Shown: positions 1-5,143 of the stretch, in pieces | Layout: each line of letters starts with the position of its first letter | Numbering within the stretch: position 1 is the first letter of the stretch | From: an uncultured bacterium | GTDB taxonomy: Bacteria; Verrucomicrobiota; Kiritimatiellia; RFP12; UBA1067 | Reading direction: 5' to 3' | Length of the DNA stretch: 10,492 nt | NCBI GenBank assembly: GCA_900547945.1 | Contig: URIT01000120.1 | Coordinates: 1 to 10,492, forward strand | Translations under genes and position numbers: made by a program | Notes under the pieces: model-generated | Database searches by the model: none | What the model was told of the DNA's origin: nothing | Seen by the model: only the letters and a program-made list of their open reading frames with translations

Positions 1-58
1 TAAGTCGCCGCTGCGCGGCTTTAAGTGGTTAAGTCGCCGCTGCGCGGCTTTAAGTTGT
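1..58. repeat. Two tandem 29-bp direct repeats
   Basis: Positions 1-29 and 30-58 are the same 29-bp unit, differing at one base near the end (GGT versus TGT). Each unit carries GCCGC-TGC-GCGGC, a 5-bp stem with a 3-base loop, flanked by TTAAG/TTTAA. The array is cut by the window edge, so more copies may lie to the left. No open frame of coding character covers it. It belongs to the repeat cluster that runs up to the trpA start; function unknown. Confidence 0.85.
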
Positions 59-115
59 CCAAAGGACTTTAAAACTTAACTACTTAACTACTTAAAGCCG
101 CGAAGCGGCAACTTA
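30..115. repeat. Long inverted repeat upstream of trpA
   Basis: The segment 30-55 is the reverse complement of 90-115 with 24 of 26 positions matching. The single-stranded form could fold into a long hairpin whose arms each contain a smaller GCCGC/GCGGC hairpin. The spacer holds two and a half 8-bp units of CTTAACTA (75-96) and a small GTCC-AAA-GGAC inverted repeat near 57. The structure resembles REP/BIME-type intergenic elements in form only. It could act on the trp transcript as an RNA structure, but no terminator U-run follows it. Confidence 0.75.
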
Positions 116-167
116 ATCCAATTGAAGCGGCAACTTAATCCAATTGAAGCGGCGACTTAATCCAGTT
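102..167. repeat. Three tandem 22-bp repeats before trpA
   Basis: Units at 102-123, 124-145 and 146-167 begin GAAGCGGC and end TCCAATT/TCCAGTT. The first two are identical and the third differs at two bases. The first unit shares its GAAGCGGC-AACTTA core with the right arm of the neighbouring inverted repeat, so this looks like local amplification of the same element. The array ends 35 bases before the trpA start codon and would sit in the 5' part of any trpA message. Confidence 0.85.
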
Positions 168-190
168 GATGAATGATTCAATTTTGTAAA

Positions 191-195
191 GGAAG
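191..195 (+). promoter_or_regulatory. Ribosome binding site of trpA (decides the start)
   Basis: GGAAG, part of AAAGGAAG at 188-195, lies 7 bases before the ATG at 203. An in-frame ATG also exists 10 codons upstream at 173, but it has no comparable purine-rich site and abuts the repeat array. The 203 start also gives the family's normal N-terminal length. Confidence 0.7.
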
Positions 196-202
196 TGTTG
201 AA

Positions 203-967
203 ATGAGTGACAGAATCAAGCGGTGTTTCGCGCGGGCGAAGGCCGAGGGGCGTGGTGCCTTCGTGGCGTACCTGACAATGGGGTATCCGACCCTCGCGCA
301 AAGCGAGGCGGCGGTGGACGATCTCGTCGCGGGCGGCGTGGACATCGTCGAACTCGGCGTGCCGTTCTCCGATCCGTTCGCGGACGGGGCGGTGATCCGT
401 TCGGCGGCCTACGAGGCGCTGAAGCAGGGGGTGACGCTCGACGGTGTGCTCGCGGCCGCGAAGCGCATCCGCGCGCGGCATCCTGAAACGGGGCTTGTCG
501 TCTTCACCTACTACAACCTCATCTTCTCGAAGGGGCTGGAGGCATTCGCGCAGGCGGCCGCCGACGCGGGTATCGACGCCGTCCTCTCCGTGGACCTTCC
601 CCTCGAAGAACGCGACGAGCTGCTGGACGTGCTGCGTCCCCACGGCCTCACGGTCGTGCCGCTCATCGCGCCCAACACGCCGCTCGAACGGGTGGTGGCG
701 AGCGCGGCGGGGCTGGACGACACGTTCCTCTACGTCATCACGGTGAAGGGGACGACGGGGGTGCGCACGGAACTGCCGGCGGACCTCACGGCGCGCCTCG
801 ACGCAATCCGCGCGGCGGTGAAGATCCCGATCGCCGCCGGGTTCGGCATTTCCACGCGGGCGCAGGCGGAGGTCGTTTCGCGCCATGCGGACGGCTTCGT
901 CGTCGGCTCCGCGCTCGTGAAGCGCCTCGGCGCGGAGGGTTCGCTGAAGGGGCCCCTGCTGCCGTGA
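203..967 (+). CDS. trpA: Tryptophan synthase alpha subunit
   Basis: This 254-residue protein cleaves indole-3-glycerol phosphate to indole and glyceraldehyde-3-phosphate. In the TrpA2B2 complex the indole is channelled to TrpB, in the cytoplasm. The (beta/alpha)8 family signatures are all visible: AYLTMGYP at 22-29, VELGVPFSDPFADG at 49-62 containing the catalytic Glu50 and Asp61 (E. coli Glu49/Asp60), the loop VKGTTGVR at 181-188, and the phosphate-binding GFGIS at 213-217 followed by VVGSALV. The usual ADGP is ADGA here. Length is normal for the family, slightly short at the C-terminus. The stop overlaps the trpF start by four bases, so the two are translationally coupled. No trpB or other trp gene lies upstream in the window and repeats occupy the leader, so the operon's promoter is probably outside. 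Confidence 0.97.
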   Translation: MSDRIKRCFARAKAEGRGAFVAYLTMGYPTLAQSEAAVDDLVAGGVDIVELGVPFSDPFADGAVIRSAAYEALKQGVTLDGVLAAAKRIRARHPETGLVVFTYYNLIFSKGLEAFAQAAADAGIDAVLSVDLPLEERDELLDVLRPHGLTVVPLIAPNTPLERVVASAAGLDDTFLYVITVKGTTGVRTELPADLTARLDAIRAAVKIPIAAGFGISTRAQAEVVSRHADGFVVGSALVKRLGAEGSLKGPLLP

Positions 968-1524
968 AGCTGAAGGTCTGCGGCGTGAACGACGCGGCGT
1001 TCGCCGTCGAGGCCGTGCGCCTCGGGGCGGACTACCTCGGCTTCATCTTCGCGCCGTCCTCGCCGCGCGCCGTCACGCCGGAGGCGGCGCGGCGGATCGT
1101 GCGGGCGGTGCGGGAGGCGGTTCCCACCCCGCCCCGCCTGGTCGGCGTCTTCGTCGACCAGACGGTGGCGGAGATCCTGTCCGTCCTGCGGACGGTCGGG
1201 CTGGACATCGCGCAGCTCCACCGCCGCGCGACGGCGGAGGACGTCGCCGCGCTGCGGACGGCGGGGCGTGAGGTCTGGACGCTCGCGGGCGGTGCGCCGG
1301 GGGACGGCGTCCTCTTCGATTCGAGCCACGGCGACGGCGAGACGGCGTTCTGCCGGGGCGCGTACACGGCCATCCTCGCCGGGGGCGTCTCCACCGCGAA
1401 CCTCGCGGAGGCGTGCGCGAGAGGTCCCGACATCCTCGACGTCTCGGGCTCGCTCGAATCGGCACGGGGCGTCAAGTCGATTTCCCTTCTCCGTTCCTTC
1501 ATCGCCGCCTGGCGGAAGCGGTAG
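964..1524 (+). CDS. trpF: Phosphoribosylanthranilate isomerase
   Basis: TrpF converts N-(5'-phosphoribosyl)anthranilate to the carboxyphenylaminodeoxyribulose phosphate in tryptophan synthesis. The protein has 186 residues, somewhat shorter than the usual ~200-210. Visible landmarks are KVCGVND at 4-10 with the general base Cys6, GADYLGFIF and SPRAVTPEAA at 21-42, VGVFVDQ at 60-66, the probable general acid Asp119 in VLFDSS, and the phosphate-binding strand AGGVS at 139-143. Two conserved loops are altered: the usual glycine-rich GGTG-like stretch after Asp119 reads HGDGE, and the usual DVSSGVE reads DVSGSLE. The start is GTG at 964 within the trpA stop; a weak AAGGGG lies 11 bases upstream, so translation probably depends on coupling. 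The order trpA-trpF differs from the common trpF-trpB-trpA. Confidence 0.93.
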   Translation: MKLKVCGVNDAAFAVEAVRLGADYLGFIFAPSSPRAVTPEAARRIVRAVREAVPTPPRLVGVFVDQTVAEILSVLRTVGLDIAQLHRRATAEDVAALRTAGREVWTLAGGAPGDGVLFDSSHGDGETAFCRGAYTAILAGGVSTANLAEACARGPDILDVSGSLESARGVKSISLLRSFIAAWRKR

Positions 1525-1657
1525 CCGGGCCCTGTGGGGGCTGTCCGCACCGGCTCTGTCCACGACGGCTCGGCACGCACTGTACCCGCGCCGCCCTCGC
1601 GCGTGGCGCTGTGGGGCGTAACACCCGGGAGGTCACACGGCCGCTGAACACATAGGC

Positions 1658-1699
1658 GGACGTCCTCGGCCGCCCGTCCGGTCGCGCAGGAGCGCGACC
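1658..1699. repeat. Palindromic intergenic element, probable dispersed repeat
   Basis: GGTCGCGC (1680-1687), loop AGGA, GCGCGACC (1692-1699) is a perfect 8-bp inverted repeat. Immediately to its left GGACG (1658-1662) pairs with CGTCC (1675-1679) around a 12-base loop. Two adjacent hairpins in a compact GC-rich block between operons are typical of REP-like elements. There is only one copy in this window, so the dispersed character is an inference. No T-run follows, so it is not a standard intrinsic terminator, although it could protect or attenuate read-through trp mRNA. Confidence 0.5.
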
Positions 1700-1765
1700 C
1701 TCCCGTGCGACGCTGGAACCTGAAACCGGGACGCAGCCGGAACAATCCCCTGCAACGGGAAAATG

Positions 1766-1774
1766 TGGTAAACT
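1766..1774 (+). promoter_or_regulatory. Candidate extended -10 promoter, leaderless start
   Basis: TGGTAAACT matches an extended -10 (TGN plus TAAACT). Its hexamer is the same as that in front of the 5144 gene. No recognisable -35 lies 16-18 bases upstream (TCCCCT region). The expected transcription start, about seven bases after the hexamer, falls on the ATG at 1781 itself. No Shine-Dalgarno sequence is present before that ATG, which fits a leaderless mRNA. Confidence 0.5.
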
Positions 1775-1780
1775 ACCGAC

Positions 1781-2716
1781 ATGGCATTTTATCGGACATT
1801 CTGCGCACTTGCGCTTGTGCTGCTGCCGGGGCTGCTTGGGGCGGCGACGAACGCGGTGGAGGGCGCGTCCGCCGTGACGGAGGACGCAGACGCCGCTGAA
1901 AAGGACCGCCCGTCCACGGACGCCGGGTTTGAGCGTTACCGGACGATCATCGACCGCAAGCCGTTCGGCCCGGAACCGGCGAATTTCGACCCCGACGCGC
2001 CCGGTTCGCGGGGCGGAGCCGCCGGGGGCGGCGGGGCGGTCGATCCGGCGGCCCAGGAGGCGATGAAGGCGCAGGAGGAACAGAAGATCATCGCCTCGGT
2101 GCGCGTTTCGGCGCTGAACGTGACGCCGTCCGGGAAGATCGCCGTCGGGTTCACGGATGCGTCGAAGCAGCCGTCGGGGACGTACTACCTGAAGGTGGGC
2201 GAGACGCGCGACGGGTGGACGGTGAAGGCGGCCGACGCCCGCGCGATGAAGGTGACGCTGGAGAAGGACGGCGTGGAGGCGACGCTGGGACTTGGCGAAG
2301 GGTCGGCGGACGGCGGAAAGGACGGCGGCAAGGTGAAGACCGTGGCGGGGGCGGCGGTGCGTCCGCCCGTTGGAAGGCTCGCACGCGCGGGGCTGCTGCG
2401 CCCGGTCGCGCTCTCCGCATCTGCGCCGCCGGGGGCGTCCGCCGCGCCGGGCGGGTCGATTGCGAGCCTGCGTGCCCGCCGGGCCCAGAAGGAGGCCGAG
2501 GCGGAGGCGCGGCGGACGGCCGCCGCCGAACAGGCCCAGGCCGAGCGCGAAAAGGCGGCGGCCGAGCGCGAGAAGGCGGCCGCCGAACGCGAGCAGCAGC
2601 TTCAGCAGCTCCAGCAGATCCAGGAGGAACTGCGCCGAAACCGCGAAGAACGTCAGCAGCGGGAGGCGGCACAGGCCGCCGAGGCGGAGGCGGAACAGCA
2701 GGAGGCCCAGCAGTAG
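1781..2716 (+). CDS. Secreted protein with GspC/PilP-like segment and coiled-coil tail
   Basis: The 311-residue protein has an N-terminal hydrophobic signal sequence (about residues 1-21, cleavage near LGA-AT). A low-complexity acidic and glycine-rich linker follows, with the motif RYRTIIDRKPFGP at 52-64. Residues 105-172 form a small predicted beta domain (alternating strands around SVRVSALNVTPSGKIAVGF and TYYLKVGETRDGWTV). Residues about 230-311 are a strongly charged Ala/Glu/Arg/Gln helix containing AEREKAA repeats, a likely coiled coil. The 'Y..I..R..F' motif followed by a beta domain recalls the periplasmic parts of GspC/PilP proteins that link inner-membrane and secretin components. That is a resemblance only; the sequence is not diagnostic. 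There is no Shine-Dalgarno site and the promoter hexamer is unusually close, so a leaderless start is likely. It lies 18 bases before the acyltransferase gene. Hypothetical protein otherwise. Confidence 0.8.
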   Translation: MAFYRTFCALALVLLPGLLGAATNAVEGASAVTEDADAAEKDRPSTDAGFERYRTIIDRKPFGPEPANFDPDAPGSRGGAAGGGGAVDPAAQEAMKAQEEQKIIASVRVSALNVTPSGKIAVGFTDASKQPSGTYYLKVGETRDGWTVKAADARAMKVTLEKDGVEATLGLGEGSADGGKDGGKVKTVAGAAVRPPVGRLARAGLLRPVALSASAPPGASAAPGGSIASLRARRAQKEAEAEARRTAAAEQAQAEREKAAAEREKAAAEREQQLQQLQQIQEELRRNREERQQREAAQAAEAEAEQQEAQQ

Positions 2717-2734
2717 ACGCGCGGGGGAACGGGA

Positions 2735-3565
2735 ATGGAACAGACGACGCTGGAGATGTTTCGCGGGGAGCTGCTGCGCACGGGGGCGTACGCGACGCCG
2801 CCCGGGCGGATGGCGCCGAAGCCGCGCGCGCCGGGCGCGCTCACCACGTTCGGCCTCTGCTGGAGCACGTTCAGCGTGTTCCCCCTGTGCGCGGTCTACG
2901 AGGCGCTGGGGCGGCTCACGACGGACAAGTGGGCGCACTTCTGCTTCCGCTCGGCGCGGAAGGCCGAGCGCTACGGCGTGCCGCTCATCGCGGAGGGATG
3001 GAACAACCGCCGGGACTACAAGGGCCCGGTCGTCTATCTTGCGAACCACATGAGCACGCTGGAGACGATCCTGCTGCCGTTCGTGCTGCTCGGGTACGGT
3101 CCGTTCAGCACCGTCGTCAAGGCGTCGCTCGCGCATCTGCCCTTCCTGGAGAAGGCGGCGGCGCACATGGGGCTCATCCCGATCGGGCGCACGAACCCGC
3201 GCGAGGATCTGATGACGATCTTCAACGTGGGCGGGGAGCGGATTGCGCAGGGCTCGTCGGTGCTCATCTTCGCGCAGGGGCGGCGCCAGCCGGTCTTCGC
3301 GCGCAAGGGTTGGAGTTCGATCGGCACGAAGCTCGCGGAGAAGGCGGGCGTGCCCGTCGTGCCGATCGCGGTGAAGACGGACGTGATGCCCACGCGGCCG
3401 AACGGAAAGGGGTGGCTCAAGGACTTCGGCACGGTCGATCCGACGAAGGAGATCCGCCTGGCCTGCGGCCCCGTCCTGAAGGGGCCCTCCCGCGAGACGG
3501 TGCGTTCGAGCTTCGACTGGATCCAGGCGAAGCTCGACGCCTGGGGGCTGCCGACCGAGGGGTAG
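2735..3565 (+). CDS. PlsC-like 1-acyl-glycerol-3-phosphate acyltransferase family protein
   Basis: The 276-residue protein matches the PlsC/LPLAT fold, which transfers fatty acyl chains to lysophosphatidic acid or related acceptors at the inner membrane. Motif I is NHMSTLE at 104-110, an H-X4-E variant of the usual H-X4-D. Motif II is seen as LIPIGRTNPRED (about 148-159). Motif III, usually FPEGTR, reads FAQGRRQ at 179-185. Motif IV is VPVVPIAVKTD near 207-217. A hydrophobic stretch around 40-55 may touch the membrane. The purine run GGGGGAACGGGA before ATG 2735 serves as ribosome binding site, and the gene follows the preceding stop by 18 bases, so the two are probably one operon. The substrate cannot be told: phospholipid, ornithine-lipid or lipid A-type acceptors are all possible. 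The changed acidic residue in motif III makes the specificity uncertain. Confidence 0.87.
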   Translation: MEQTTLEMFRGELLRTGAYATPPGRMAPKPRAPGALTTFGLCWSTFSVFPLCAVYEALGRLTTDKWAHFCFRSARKAERYGVPLIAEGWNNRRDYKGPVVYLANHMSTLETILLPFVLLGYGPFSTVVKASLAHLPFLEKAAAHMGLIPIGRTNPREDLMTIFNVGGERIAQGSSVLIFAQGRRQPVFARKGWSSIGTKLAEKAGVPVVPIAVKTDVMPTRPNGKGWLKDFGTVDPTKEIRLACGPVLKGPSRETVRSSFDWIQAKLDAWGLPTEG

Positions 3566-3628
3566 GCGGCGCGTCCGCGCGCCCGGTAGTTTCGGAAAAG
3601 GAAAAACAAACAAGAAGGAAACCCAGAC

Positions 3629-5077
3629 ATGGCGAAGACGTTCAAGATCGGCTATATGCCGCTTTCCAAGGTCAACTGGACGAACGACACGCTTGAGGCG
3701 GCGCGGGAGAACGCGCTCAAGTTTCTCAAGTCCCTGCCGGACGTCGAGGTGATCGGACCTGACCACATGCTCACGCTCGAAGGCGAGGCGATCGAGCTGC
3801 TGGAGCAGTTCGAGAAGGACCGCCCGGACCTGCTCATCACGCACTTCATGACCTTCTCGCTCGGCGTCGTGCCCCCGATGTTCGCCCAGCGCCTGAACGT
3901 GCCGGTCGTCCTGTGGAGCATGAAGGAACCCGATCCGAAAGGCGGTCGCCTCCAGAACAACAGCTTCTGCGCGGCGAACATGAACGCGCACCACATGTAC
4001 CGCCTCCACATCCCCTACTTCCACGTCCACGCCGAACCGGGCACGTCGGACGCGGCGGAGAAGATCACGAAGGTGGTCAACACGGCGAAGGCGATGAAGG
4101 CCCTCCGCGAGATGCGCGTCGGCCTCATCGGCGGCCGCGTGCCGGGCTTCTACACGAGCTGCGTGAGCGAGATGCTGCTGCGCCGCTGCCTCGGCCCCGA
4201 AGTGAAGATCATCACCGAGCACGAACTCTTCACGTGTGCGCAGCACCTCACGCCCGAGGAGGTCGCCAAGGCGATGGCGATCATCGACGCGGACACGAAG
4301 ACGCATCCGACGGACGGCCCGCGCGGCGACCAGAAGGAGAAGAGCGCCCGCCTCATCGCCGCCGTGATGAAGATGAAGGACAAGTTCTTCGTCGACACCT
4401 TCGCGATGCGCTGCTGGCCCGAGGTCATCCTCAACGAGTTCTACGGCATCGCCGTCTGCTCCACGCTCGGCCACCTCACGAACCACGGCTACCTCACCGC
4501 CTGCGAGGGCGACGTGTACGGCGCCGTGATGATGCGCATCGGCCAGATCCTCTCGAACGACCTGCCGTTCTTCTGCGACATGATCGTGATGGAGGGCGAC
4601 TACGGCGTCGCGTGGCACTGCGGCGCGGCCCCCTGCGGACTCTGCAAGCCCGGCTACCAGCCCGAGCTCCACTGCTCGGCGACGGTCGAGGGCGGCGGCG
4701 TGAAAGGCTGCACGGGCGAGTTCCCGCTCAAGCCCGGCCGCGTGACGCTCGCGCGTCTCGGTGAGAAGCGCGACGGCGACGGCTTCCGCATGCTCGTGGC
4801 GACGGGCGAGGGCCTGGATACGGACATGTTCGTGCGCGGCACGCCGCTCAAGATCAAGTTCGACGCCGGCTGCGACGCCCTGCGCGAGGAGGTCATCACG
4901 AACGGCTGGGAACACCACTACGCGCTCATGTACGGCGACCACGTCGACGAGCTGAAGGACCTCTGCCGCAACCTCGACATCGAGCTGCACCTCGTGCGGT
5001 ATCCCCTCCCGTTTCCTGAATCGATGCGCCTGGCGCCGTCCCCCTTCCCGGGGCGGCGCCAGGCGCATTTTCTATAA
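3629..5077 (+). CDS. L-fucose/L-arabinose isomerase family protein
   Basis: The 482-residue frame belongs to the FucI/AraA-like aldose-ketose isomerase superfamily. These cytoplasmic, metal-dependent enzymes interconvert sugars such as L-fucose/L-fuculose. An N-terminal Rossmann-like part (THFMTFSLGVVPPMF, about 71-85; VGLIGGRVPGFY, 164-175) leads to the C-terminal isomerase domain. Candidate Mn2+ ligands are Glu293 in ACEGD, Asp318 in FFCDMIV and His430 in WEHHYALMYGDH. They match FucI Glu337/Asp361/His528 in order and in the Glu-Asp spacing. A cysteine-rich loop, HCGAAPCGLC (330-339), is noteworthy. AAGGAA (3615-3620) lies 8 bases before the ATG. The real substrate is unknown. The last ~15 codons run through the whole terminator hairpin and look non-native; a stop in the adjacent frame (TGA 5017-5019) suggests a one-base deletion near 5003-5011 or an extended tail. 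Confidence 0.85.
   Translation: MAKTFKIGYMPLSKVNWTNDTLEAARENALKFLKSLPDVEVIGPDHMLTLEGEAIELLEQFEKDRPDLLITHFMTFSLGVVPPMFAQRLNVPVVLWSMKEPDPKGGRLQNNSFCAANMNAHHMYRLHIPYFHVHAEPGTSDAAEKITKVVNTAKAMKALREMRVGLIGGRVPGFYTSCVSEMLLRRCLGPEVKIITEHELFTCAQHLTPEEVAKAMAIIDADTKTHPTDGPRGDQKEKSARLIAAVMKMKDKFFVDTFAMRCWPEVILNEFYGIAVCSTLGHLTNHGYLTACEGDVYGAVMMRIGQILSNDLPFFCDMIVMEGDYGVAWHCGAAPCGLCKPGYQPELHCSATVEGGGVKGCTGEFPLKPGRVTLARLGEKRDGDGFRMLVATGEGLDTDMFVRGTPLKIKFDAGCDALREEVITNGWEHHYALMYGDHVDELKDLCRNLDIELHLVRYPLPFPESMRLAPSPFPGRRQAHFL
5024..5073 (+). terminator. Strong intrinsic terminator, lying inside the isomerase frame
   Basis: Positions 5024-5042 pair with 5050-5068 in a 19-bp stem, with a single G-T wobble (5039/5053) and a 7-base loop, followed by TTTTCTAT. 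This is a textbook Rho-independent terminator for rightward transcription, ending the 3629 gene before the promoter of the 5144 gene. The whole structure lies upstream of the annotated TAA stop, which is unusual because translating ribosomes would disrupt it. Confidence 0.93.
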
Positions 5078-5084
5078 TTTGCAT

Positions 5085-5115
5085 TTGACAGCAAGGGGGA
5101 TGGTGATGTTAAACT
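5085..5115 (+). promoter_or_regulatory. Promoter of the 5144 gene
   Basis: A perfect -35 TTGACA (5085-5090) is followed by an extended -10, TGTTAAACT (5107-5115, hexamer TAAACT), with a 19-base spacer. Transcription would start near 5122, giving a short leader of about 22 bases that contains AGGAG (5133-5137), 6 bases before the ATG. It directly follows the terminator, so the next gene is an independent unit. Confidence 0.75.
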
Positions 5116-5143
5116 TACACAAAATGCTTATCAGGAGAAACGC

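Larger units (their letters stand above)
1525..1780. other. Intergenic region between trpF and the 1781 gene
   Basis: This 256-bp GC-rich stretch carries no convincing gene. It holds a hairpin element at about 1658-1699 and a candidate extended -10 at 1766-1774 (both listed separately). No U-run terminator follows trpF, so transcription from trp could read through. Confidence 0.7.

Noticed and set aside
173..202. Ten-codon N-terminal extension of trpA from ATG 173
   Set aside because: The GGAAG site points to ATG 203, and the extension has no counterpart in the TrpA family.
2215..3696. A 493-codon plus-strand frame overlapping the secreted protein and the acyltransferase
   Set aside because: It is out of frame with both and consists of Gly/Arg/Ala low complexity. 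The acyltransferase motifs lie in the other frame.
1499..5068. A 1189-codon open frame on the minus strand
   Set aside because: It is antisense to four well-supported genes. Its composition (Arg, His, Leu, Pro runs) is that of a shadow frame in GC-rich DNA, with no recognisable domain.
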